This document shows positions 1 through 7,637 of a stretch of DNA of 12,747 nucleotides, piece after piece (position 1 is the first letter of the stretch; each line of letters begins with the position of its first letter). The notes beneath the pieces are model-generated. The model saw nothing but the letters and a program-made list of their open reading frames with translations. It searched no databases and had not been told where the DNA came from. The translations under genes and the position numbers were made by a program. The stretch comes from Chloroflexota bacterium (lineage in GTDB: Bacteria > Chloroflexota > Anaerolineae > Anaerolineales > UBA11657). The stretch is taken from assembly GCA_003670425.1 (NCBI GenBank), contig QWRL01000052.1, positions 1 to 12,747 on the forward strand. Reading direction: 5' to 3'.

Positions 1-1
1 C

Positions 2-3000
2 GAGGCTGGCCAGGCCGTGCAGCGGGCGCTGGCTTTGGACCGCACACATCCGCAGGCGCTGCGCATGCTGGCCACGCTGAACGCAACGGCACAGGCAGCC
101 CCGCGTTCTGCGCGCAGCTACGCCGACGTGCTCACCAAGCTGCCGTTTGACTTGGATGCATTGCTGCAGCTGGGGGATTTCTACGCGCAGGCCGGCGACT
201 GGAGCTCTGCGCGCGCCGTGTATACGCGCGCGGTAGACATTGACAGTAGCAGCGCACCCGCTGCGGACCGCTTGCGGCAAGCCAAGGCCCATACCGGACC
301 GCTGCCGCAACCAGACTTTGAGCCAGACAACGCGCAGCAGATGCCCACCCCACCCGCCGCACAAGTAGTCATCACGGCTGCGCTGCCCACCCACCACTCA
401 ACAGTAACTGCGGAGCTGGAAGCGCCCGCTTTGGCACCAGCTGCACAACCACTCGCCGCAAATACCACAACCCTGGCACTGCGTTGGGGTGGCAGCATTT
501 TGGATTACAGCGGCTACTCGTGGCTCTCGCGCCAAATATTGCGCGGCCTCGACCAGCCGCAGCTGGCGCTCTCACTTGAGCCTTACGCCGTGAATGCGCA
601 GCTGCTGGCCGAGCTGCCGCTGGACTTGGTGCGGCGCTGGCAATCCATGCTGGGCTGGCACGCCGGCAACCCCGTCTATGTTTGCTTCCACCCGCCGGTG
701 CTGTGGAATGGCGACGATGTGTACGCGCACTATCGCGCACGCAATCCGCATTGCAGCGCTGCTGTGGGCTTCACCATGTTCGAGACTGACCGCCTGCCGC
801 AAGGCTGGGCGGCCGCGCTTAACCAAATGGATGAAGTATGGGTGCCAAGCCAGTTCAACTTTGAAACCTTTGCGCACGCGGGCGTGACCGCCGCCAAACT
901 GCATGTTGTGCCGTGTGGCATTGCTGCGGCTGCATACGCACCCGGCACCGTGCAGCCGCTGCCAGTCAGTGGCCGGCGCGGCTTCAACTTCCTTTCTGTA
1001 TTTCAATGGCACCGGCGCAAAGGCTGGGATGTGCTGCTGCGCGCTTACCTTTCCGCCTTCCAACCCGGGGACGATGTGTGCCTAATGCTGCGCGTGCATC
1101 CCGATGCCGGCGATGCGCAGCCCATCCGCGAACAGATTGATGCGCACGTGCGCGCAATCGGCTACGACCCGCAGCACATTCCGGATATTGTGCTGCTCAC
1201 AGACTTCATCCCCGAAGGCGACATGCCGCGCCTGTATGCGGCAGCTGATGCGTTTGTGCTGCCCACCCGCGGTGAAGGCTGGGGCATTCCATTTATGGAA
1301 GCGATGGCCAGCGCCCTGCCCGTGATTGGCACGCGCTGGAGCAGCCAGCTGGACTTCATGAACGATGCTAATAGCTACTTGATTGACGTCGCGCAGCTGG
1401 TGCCAGTCTGCAGTGAACAAACTGCCGTCAATCCTTTTTACACGGCGGACCAACTGTGGGCAGAGCCTTCCACTGCGCACACTGCCCAACTCATGCGCAT
1501 GGTTTTCACGGAGCGCGAAGCGGCACGCACCACTGGTGCGCGCGCCCGCGCCAGCATCTGCCGCGATTGGACGCTTGAGCGCACCGCTGCCTGGATCAAT
1601 GCGCGCGTTGCAATCCTTGCTGGCCAGCGCTCAACGCCAGTTGCAGCAGCTCCAATTGCCGAAAGTTTGTCTCATCCATTAGTTACAGCGCAAGCTGCTG
1701 CGCCCAGCGCAGCCGAAACAGCTGGCGGCAGCCCAATCCCGGCTGAACAATCAACCGATGAAATTGCACTCGCTGCCGCACCACTGGCGGCCGTGCGCTG
1801 GCATGCGCCCGTCTTTGAACCCAGCGGCTACGCCGATGATGCCCGCGCGCTCACCACCCGCCTGGCTGCCCAAGGCCATTGCGTGCTGCTTGAACCGGTG
1901 GGCAATCCTGTGCCGGCCTTTGTGGCGCAGCTGGGCCCGGACACACAGGCAGCGCTCGCCACACTCATCGCAACGCACTTGCCCGCCACATTTTGCAGCG
2001 TGATGCATGTGCCGGCGTACGCGTTTGTGCGTGACCCGCAGGCCACTTTCAATATCGGCCGCACGATGTTTGAGACTGAGGGCTTGCCCGCCAATTGGGT
2101 GGCGCGCTGCAACCAGATGGATGAAATCTGGGTGCCGGGCGAATTCAACCGGCGCACTTTCATGGCCGCCGGAGTACAGGTGCCGGTGCACATTGTGCCC
2201 ATGGGCGTGGACTGCGCGCGCTTCCATCCGGCAGCCGCGCCGCACGCCATTGCGCAATTGCCGGGCCTCAAATTTTTGTCCGTGTTTGCCTGGCAGCAGC
2301 GCAAGGGCTGGGATTTGCTGCTGCGCGCCTGGGCCCGCAGCTTCCGGCGCCACGAGCGCGTGCACCTAATTCTGCAGGTGATGGGCGCACAAACCGCCGC
2401 GGCCGACATTCGCGCCAGCATTGAGCGCTTCTGCGCAACCGAGCTGGGCACCAGCCTTTCTGACCTCGCGCCCGTCCACATCCTCACCGAGCCGCTGTAC
2501 GCCAACCTGCCGGGTTTGTACGCCGCCGCCGATGCGTTTGTGCTCCCCACGCGTGGCGAAGGCTGGGGCCGGCCGTACATGGAAGCCATGGCCACGGGCC
2601 TGCCCGTGGTGGGCACCCGTTGGGGCGGCAACCTCGCATTTATGACCGACTTCAACAGCTATCTGATTGATAGCAGCGGCTTGGCAGAAATCGGCCCCGA
2701 CATCGACGTGCCTTACTTTGCCGGCCTGCATTGGGCCTCGCCCTCCGTTGAACATTTGGTGCACTCGATGCGCCACATCTTCCGCAACCGCGGTGAGGCA
2801 CGCCAGGTGGGATTGCTGGCGCGCGCAGATATGTTGGATAACTGGAGTTGGGAACGCGCCGCGGCGGCGGCTTCCGCCCGCTTGCAAGCGCTTGGCGCGC
2901 AGGGCAGCTTGCTGCCCGCCCGCCCGCTGGCTGCGGCCGGGCAGCAAGCTGCCATTCCGGCAGCGCCCACCCAAGCAATGCGCATCCACTGGGAAGGTTC

Positions 3001-6000
3001 GCAGCTTGTGCACCATTCTATGGCGCTCATTAACCGCGAGATCTGTTCGCGGCTTGCGGCGAACGAATCAATTGAGCTTTCAATCATTCCAGACGAGCCG
3101 CCTGTGTTTGAAGCCGGTGCAGACGCACGCCTGCAGGCGCTCGTTGCGCGCATCAATCAGCCGCTCAATGGTGAGGCGCAGGTGCATGTGCGCCACCAGT
3201 ATCCGCCCAGCTTTGCGGCGCCGCCGGCTGGCCATTGGGTGATGATCCAGCCATGGGAGTTTGGCAGCCTGCCACAAAAGTGGATTGAAGAAATGCGCGC
3301 TGCGGTGGATGAAGTGTGGGTGCCAAGCCACTACTTGCGCGAGTGCTACATTGCCAGCGGCATGCCCGCCGACCGCGTTGCCGTTGTGCCCAACGGCGTG
3401 GATGTGGATTGCTTCCAGCCGGACGCGCCGCCACTGAACTTGAACGCGTGGACAAACGCGGACACCCAGCTGGCAGCCGGCACCTTCAAGTTTTTGTTTG
3501 TGGGCGGCACCATCTGGCGCAAAGGGCCGGACATTTTACTGGCGGCCTACAAGCAGGCGTTCACACGCGCAGACGATGTTTGCCTCGTCATCAAAGACCT
3601 GCCGTTTTACGAAGGCTTCCAGTGGACGGAGCGCATCCGCGCAATGCAGGCAGATCCGTTGGCAGCGCGCATCCTGTACCTGAACCACAACCTGCAGCCC
3701 AGTGAACTGCCCGGCCTGTACACCGCAGCGGACTGCCTGGTGTACCCCACGCGCGGCGAAGGCTTCGGCCTGCCGATTGCCGAAGCGATGGCTTGCGGCC
3801 TGCCCGTGATTGTGCCGGCTGCGGGTGCGCCGCTGGACTTCTGCAACGCGGACACGGCGTACCTCATCCCCGCACCGCGCCAGGATTTTCCGGTTGAACG
3901 CATCGAAGATTTGCAAACAGCCGGCGTGCCGTTCCTGCATGAGCCGGATGTGCAGGCAACCGCAGCACTGATGCGTGCCGCATATGAGAACCGCGCCGCA
4001 GCGCAAGCCACGGGACGCAAGGCGCGCGCAGCAATCGTGGCGCAGTTTACGTGGGAGCACGTGGCGGCACAAGTGCAAGTGCGCCTGCAAGCCGTGAGCG
4101 CGCGGCCGGTTGTGCGCTTTCAAGTTGCGCCGCCCGCCCTGCCCGCAATCTTTGTGGCGCAACCACACGGCGCAGCGCTGGCAGCTGCTGCGCTCAGCCG
4201 CCATGCTGCGGGCAGCCTGCAGCACTACGCCGTTGGCGCACGCAGCGCATCGGACCTGCAGCCCGCAGCCGTTCCGCCCGGCGCAGCATGCAGCGCGGCA
4301 CCGGTTGCGCAGCTGCTCAACCAGCTCATCCGCCACACCAACGCGCCGGCAATCGTGATGCTCTCTTCCGATGCAGCGCTTGAGCCACAGGCTCTGCAGC
4401 AGCTGTGCGCAGCGCTTGCAGCGGATGCCAACCTGGCGCTAGTAGCGCCGGCCGCACACGCGTTGCCACCGGAGCCGGCAGCCGGGCAGCCTGCCGCCAC
4501 ACTGGCGGTGCGCTCCGTGGCCAGCGCCTGTGTGGTTTTCAACACGCAAGTATGCCGCGGCCTTGCGCCGCTGCGCGAAGACATTGCATTTCATGTGGCG
4601 TTCTGGGAGTACCTGGCGCACATTCAACAATCTGACAAAAAGGTGGGACTTGCCATGCACATCAATATGGAACACGACACACTGACCACGCTCGAGGGCG
4701 CACAGTACGCAACGCTCGAGGCCATCGACACCCGGCTTGGCGCCGTGCTTGGTGAATGCCAGCAGTGGCTGGACACGGGTGACTACGCTACAGCGCTGCC
4801 CGGCTTGCGCGAGGTAACGCTTGCGATGCCGGAGTTTGCTGCCGGGCACGCAGCCCTGGGCGCGGTGCTGCTGAAGCTGCAAGACCCGGCTGCCAGCACT
4901 GCGGCGCTGCGCACAGCAACGCAGCTGGATCCGGACAGCGCCATTTATTGGAACCAGCTGGGCGTTGCGCAGCATGCGGCCGGGGACTTGGGCGGCGCGG
5001 CGCAGGCGTTCGAGCAGGCGCATATCGCAGATCCAGCCGACATTCAGTCGCTGCTCAATCTGATTGAATTGCGGCGCGCACAAGATGACATTGCGGCTGC
5101 GTCAACACTGGTGAAGCAGGCACTGCAGCAGGACCCAACCAATGCGGAAGTTCTGGCTGCATTTGCAGACCTGTGCCTGGAGCTCGATGACCTGGAAGGC
5201 ATGCGCTTGGGATTGCAGCGCCTGGGCACGGTTGCGCCCGGCCACCCGGCATTGGCCAGCTTGCAAGCCGCAGCGGCTGCGCGCCAGGCCCAGACAGCCG
5301 CCACCCCGGACTTGGAAGCCCAGCTGTTGGAAATGCTGGCGCTTGGCAAACAGTGCATTGACCGCGGCGACTACACGACCGCCATTGAAGCCTTCACCGG
5401 CCTGACGCTGACGCTGCCCGGCCTGGCCGCCGGGCACACCGCGCTGGGCACCACGCTGCTGGCCAAAGGCGACGCGCATGCCGCCATTCCGGCGCTGGCG
5501 CGCGCAGTGCAGCTGGCACCGGATGAGCCCGGCCTGCACAACCAGCTGGGCGTGGCCATGTACCAAGTTGGCCAGGCGGCTGAAGCGGCGGAGCAGTTTC
5601 AGGCTGCGCTGCAAATTGCGCCGCAAAACCTGGACGCAATGTTGAACATGGTGGAGCTGGAGCGCGCACGCGCAAACTATGACGCCGCAACGCACTTTGC
5701 GCATGCGGCCCTAAAGACGGATCCAAACCACCCGGATGTGCTGCTGGTCTTTGGGAGCCTGAGCCTGGAGCTGGGCGACGCGGAAGGGGCCGGGCTGGCT
5801 CTGCGCCGTCTTGAAAAAACGCAGCCGAGCCATCCGGCAGTCGGTCAGCTCGGCGCTGCGCTGGCCGCACACCAGCCCGCCCCGGCAACGCTGGAGGAGC
5901 TGCCCTACAAAAATGGCACGCACCCCTCAAATGGCACACATGCGATTAACGGCACCGCCCCATACGCAAATGGCAAGCACACGGGCAACGGCACAGCCCC

Positions 6001-6022
6001 GTATACAAATGGCAAGCACTAA
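2..6022 (+). CDS. Giant TPR / triple GT4 glycosyltransferase (5'-partial)
   Basis: The reading frame is open to the left edge, so the true start lies upstream and at least 2006 residues are visible. A GTG at 17 could serve as a start, but the codons before it continue the same helical TPR pattern. Numbering residues from that GTG, the order is: TPR-like helices 1-100; GT4 unit one about 155-533; an Ala/Pro linker; GT4 unit two about 594-960; GT4 unit three about 988-1365; a GT2-like remnant about 1375-1545; TPR block A about 1571-1753; TPR block B about 1766-1948; and an Asn-Gly-Thr tail 1966-2001. Each GT4 unit keeps the family's donor-binding Lys (K335, K763, K1169) and the E-x7-E pair (E420/E428, E848/E856, E1248/E1256), so all three look catalytically competent. 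GT4 enzymes are retaining transferases that use nucleotide sugars. Three in one chain could add successive sugars to a surface glycan, with the TPRs binding partners. There is no visible signal peptide or membrane segment. Donor and acceptor sugars cannot be read from the sequence. Confidence 0.93.
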   Translation, partial: EAGQAVQRALALDRTHPQALRMLATLNATAQAAPRSARSYADVLTKLPFDLDALLQLGDFYAQAGDWSSARAVYTRAVDIDSSSAPAADRLRQAKAHTGPLPQPDFEPDNAQQMPTPPAAQVVITAALPTHHSTVTAELEAPALAPAAQPLAANTTTLALRWGGSILDYSGYSWLSRQILRGLDQPQLALSLEPYAVNAQLLAELPLDLVRRWQSMLGWHAGNPVYVCFHPPVLWNGDDVYAHYRARNPHCSAAVGFTMFETDRLPQGWAAALNQMDEVWVPSQFNFETFAHAGVTAAKLHVVPCGIAAAAYAPGTVQPLPVSGRRGFNFLSVFQWHRRKGWDVLLRAYLSAFQPGDDVCLMLRVHPDAGDAQPIREQIDAHVRAIGYDPQHIPDIVLLTDFIPEGDMPRLYAAADAFVLPTRGEGWGIPFMEAMASALPVIGTRWSSQLDFMNDANSYLIDVAQLVPVCSEQTAVNPFYTADQLWAEPSTAHTAQLMRMVFTEREAARTTGARARASICRDWTLERTAAWINARVAILAGQRSTPVAAAPIAESLSHPLVTAQAAAPSAAETAGGSPIPAEQSTDEIALAAAPLAAVRWHAPVFEPSGYADDARALTTRLAAQGHCVLLEPVGNPVPAFVAQLGPDTQAALATLIATHLPATFCSVMHVPAYAFVRDPQATFNIGRTMFETEGLPANWVARCNQMDEIWVPGEFNRRTFMAAGVQVPVHIVPMGVDCARFHPAAAPHAIAQLPGLKFLSVFAWQQRKGWDLLLRAWARSFRRHERVHLILQVMGAQTAAADIRASIERFCATELGTSLSDLAPVHILTEPLYANLPGLYAAADAFVLPTRGEGWGRPYMEAMATGLPVVGTRWGGNLAFMTDFNSYLIDSSGLAEIGPDIDVPYFAGLHWASPSVEHLVHSMRHIFRNRGEARQVGLLARADMLDNWSWERAAAAASARLQALGAQGSLLPARPLAAAGQQAAIPAAPTQAMRIHWEGSQLVHHSMALINREICSRLAANESIELSIIPDEPPVFEAGADARLQALVARINQPLNGEAQVHVRHQYPPSFAAPPAGHWVMIQPWEFGSLPQKWIEEMRAAVDEVWVPSHYLRECYIASGMPADRVAVVPNGVDVDCFQPDAPPLNLNAWTNADTQLAAGTFKFLFVGGTIWRKGPDILLAAYKQAFTRADDVCLVIKDLPFYEGFQWTERIRAMQADPLAARILYLNHNLQPSELPGLYTAADCLVYPTRGEGFGLPIAEAMACGLPVIVPAAGAPLDFCNADTAYLIPAPRQDFPVERIEDLQTAGVPFLHEPDVQATAALMRAAYENRAAAQATGRKARAAIVAQFTWEHVAAQVQVRLQAVSARPVVRFQVAPPALPAIFVAQPHGAALAAAALSRHAAGSLQHYAVGARSASDLQPAAVPPGAACSAAPVAQLLNQLIRHTNAPAIVMLSSDAALEPQALQQLCAALAADANLALVAPAAHALPPEPAAGQPAATLAVRSVASACVVFNTQVCRGLAPLREDIAFHVAFWEYLAHIQQSDKKVGLAMHINMEHDTLTTLEGAQYATLEAIDTRLGAVLGECQQWLDTGDYATALPGLREVTLAMPEFAAGHAALGAVLLKLQDPAASTAALRTATQLDPDSAIYWNQLGVAQHAAGDLGGAAQAFEQAHIADPADIQSLLNLIELRRAQDDIAAASTLVKQALQQDPTNAEVLAAFADLCLELDDLEGMRLGLQRLGTVAPGHPALASLQAAAAARQAQTAATPDLEAQLLEMLALGKQCIDRGDYTTAIEAFTGLTLTLPGLAAGHTALGTTLLAKGDAHAAIPALARAVQLAPDEPGLHNQLGVAMYQVGQAAEAAEQFQAALQIAPQNLDAMLNMVELERARANYDAATHFAHAALKTDPNHPDVLLVFGSLSLELGDAEGAGLALRRLEKTQPSHPAVGQLGAALAAHQPAPATLEELPYKNGTHPSNGTHAINGTAPYANGKHTGNGTAPYTNGKH
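4721..5861 (+). repeat. Tandem TPR superrepeat, two blocks inside the giant gene
   Basis: Two protein blocks of about 180 residues (about 1571-1753 and 1766-1948) align end to end with an offset of about 195 residues. Shared landmarks include a GDY.TA turn near each start, an AAGH.ALG stretch, NQLGVA in the middle and a DP.(N/H).(D/E)VL turn towards the end. Each block reads as about five TPR-type helix pairs. The DNA has diverged, so this is an old duplication, not a recent or unstable one. TPR solenoids normally bind proteins or peptides, so the likely role is scaffolding. Confidence 0.75.
5912..6022 (+). repeat. Asn-Gly-Thr repeat tail at the C terminus of the giant protein
   Basis: The last 36 residues contain four NGT triplets (N1966, N1972, N1978, N1991) and two NGK triplets (N1985, N1998), spaced 6 to 7 residues apart, with His, Thr, Pro and Tyr between. 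The final part is a tandem duplication of a 13-residue unit: bases 5948-5986 encode NGTAPYANGKHTG, and 5987-6022 repeat it as NGTAPYTNGKH before the stop. The composition differs sharply from the Ala/Leu-rich TPRs just before it. It looks like a flexible extension. The NGT triplets fit the N-x-T sequon, but glycosylation of this tail is inference. Confidence 0.8.
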
Positions 6023-6243
6023 CCGCGCCCACAACCGCAACCAGTGTGCCGCCACGCGGGCAGCCGGTTGGCAATCTGCCGTGGTCCAGCCCGCAAAGTG
6101 CAGCGGCCAGCATTTCCGCTTAACGGCGGCTTAAGCCTGCATTTGCCGCAGTTTTACGCGTGCCTATTCCCAAACAGATCTAATTAGCTTGCGGTGATTT
6201 AGGTGCCTGCCCGCATTGGGCCGGTGCCCGCCGCAATAGTTAA
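6023..6243. other. Intergenic spacer with weak hairpins and an AT-richer segment
   Basis: This is the only sizeable non-coding stretch. It contains a short inverted repeat, GCTTAA (6118-6123) and TTAAGC (6131-6136), around a 7-base loop. An overlapping GCGGC (6126-6130) could instead pair with GCCGC downstream, which is followed by AGTTTT, giving a poor rho-independent terminator. From about 6145 to 6210 the DNA is AT-richer than its surroundings, as expected near a promoter, but I could not find a well-spaced -35/-10 pair. The gap may separate two transcription units. No small gene with a ribosome binding site was found here. Confidence 0.35.
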
Positions 6244-7614
6244 ATGACAAAACGAATCCGGGTTGCCCACCTGCACAGCTACCTGCCCTTTGGCGGCGTA
6301 GAGAACCACATCCTCAACCTGTGCCGCCACTTTGACAGCGAGCGCTTTGAGCTCGAGGTCTGCCTGTTCCGCGACGGCGGACCGATGCTGTCCGTTTTTG
6401 AGGATGCGGGCATTACCGTGCGTGTGTTCAATGTGGTGGATGGCGATGGGCGCATTGTGAATAGCGACCAGGCGCGCGCCTTCCTTGCCCACTTGCGCAG
6501 CTTTGATATTGCGCACACTTGGTACGGCGGCGGCCCGCTCAACTTTGGGATGCAGGCGGCGCAGTCACTGCGCATTGCCGTGCAAGTGCAAAGCATTGAG
6601 TGGCTGGTGCCCGCCGTGGACCCCGGGCTGGATGCTGTAATTCTGGAAAGTGATGTGCTGAAAACAATTCAGGAAGCTGCCGGCGTGCCAAACCGGCTGG
6701 TGCGCATCAATGCCGGCATTGACCTGGCGCGCTACAACCCGGCCACAGTGCAGCCCTTCCGGCTCTTTGAAGGGCCGGTTGTTGGCCGCGTGAGCCGCCT
6801 GGTGGAAGAGAAGGACCCCGAGACTTTTGTGCGCGCGGCTGCGCTTGTGCAGGCGCGCCATCCGCACACCAACTTTGTGATTGCCGGCGACGGCCCGCTG
6901 CGGGCGCAGTTGGAAGCACTCGCGCAGCGCCTTGGCGCGCGCATCACCTTTTTGGGCAACTGCACCAATGTCCCCGCGGTGCTGGCCGCCTTTGACATCT
7001 TTGCCTACCCCACGCTGGGCGACTCGTTTGGTTTTGTGAATGCCGAAGCCATGGCCATGGGCAAGCCTGTGATCAGCACGCGCGTGGGCTCGGTGCCGGA
7101 GCTGGTGCGGGATGGCGAGACCGGCTTTTTGATTGAGCCGCAGGATGCCTGGGGCCTGGCGCAATGTATTTGTTATCTGTTAAACGAGCCGGAAATCGGA
7201 CGCCGGATGGGAAGCCAAGGCCGGCAGCTCATTGAAACTAAATTTGATTTGAAGCAGGAGGTTACTGCAATGGCTGATCTTTATCACGAACTGTATCATC
7301 GCTTTTTGGGTGCACCGGACCGCATCTCAGACGCCCCGGCGGTAGACACTGCGCCGGCTGCGGCCGAAGCGCAGCCAGCCACCGCACCCCAGCACCGCAA
7401 CGGGTTTAACCTGCAGGAAGCGCAGGCAGCCGCGGAGCACGCACTGGAGCTGGCGCCAACGGACATCAATGTGCTGGCCGCCTACGGCACCGTGAGCGTT
7501 GAAGCCGGCAATTACGAGGGTGCGCGCAGCGCGCTCTTGCGCATTCAAGCGCAAGACCCGGAATGCCCGGCGGCACTTGAGCTGCAGGAAGCCGTAAGCC
7601 TGCTGCCCGGCTAA
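6244..7614 (+). CDS. GT4 glycosyltransferase with C-terminal TPR tail
   Basis: This 456-residue protein has a standard single-copy GT4 fold of about 355 residues plus an extension. The start is firm at its upstream limit, because an in-frame TAA lies immediately before the ATG; no clear Shine-Dalgarno site is visible. The N-terminal half begins with a VAHLHSYLPFGGVENH-type strand and glycine loop, typical of GT4 acceptor domains. The donor domain shows GRVSRLVEEKD (R185, K190), AGDGPLR and a D-x7-E pair (D260, E268), where the family usually has E-x7-E; Asp at the first position is conservative. A Pro/Ala linker (about 360-385) leads to a TPR-like tail (388-456) resembling the end of TPR block B of the upstream giant protein. 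Role: a cytoplasmic sugar transferase in the same glycan pathway. Sugar specificity is unknown. Confidence 0.92.
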   Translation: MTKRIRVAHLHSYLPFGGVENHILNLCRHFDSERFELEVCLFRDGGPMLSVFEDAGITVRVFNVVDGDGRIVNSDQARAFLAHLRSFDIAHTWYGGGPLNFGMQAAQSLRIAVQVQSIEWLVPAVDPGLDAVILESDVLKTIQEAAGVPNRLVRINAGIDLARYNPATVQPFRLFEGPVVGRVSRLVEEKDPETFVRAAALVQARHPHTNFVIAGDGPLRAQLEALAQRLGARITFLGNCTNVPAVLAAFDIFAYPTLGDSFGFVNAEAMAMGKPVISTRVGSVPELVRDGETGFLIEPQDAWGLAQCICYLLNEPEIGRRMGSQGRQLIETKFDLKQEVTAMADLYHELYHRFLGAPDRISDAPAVDTAPAAAEAQPATAPQHRNGFNLQEAQAAAEHALELAPTDINVLAAYGTVSVEAGNYEGARSALLRIQAQDPECPAALELQEAVSLLPG

Positions 7615-7637
7615 CAGCCGGACACTGCGCGCAGCAT

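Noticed and set aside
17..19. GTG as the start of the giant gene
   Set aside because: The frame stays open to the window edge, and the preceding codons (E-A-G-Q-A) continue the TPR helix, so the gene almost certainly starts upstream.
1828..2655. Long antisense open frame (275 codons) within the giant gene
   Set aside because: It lies fully opposite a strongly supported GT4 domain, its translation is Arg/Ser/Ala/Cys-rich without any recognisable motif, and such frames are expected on the complement of GC-rich genes.
5811..6134. Open frame overlapping the NGT tail and running into the spacer, as a small gene or frameshifted extension
   Set aside because: It lacks a plausible start or ribosome binding site, and its sequence is a frame-shifted reading of the repeat tail. 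The main frame ends cleanly at TAA 6020-6022 just after a tandem unit.
6118..6158. Rho-independent terminator after the giant gene
   Set aside because: The stems are only 5-6 bp, one is AT-rich with no T-run, and the other has a 14-base loop and just four T. Not strong enough to list as a terminator.
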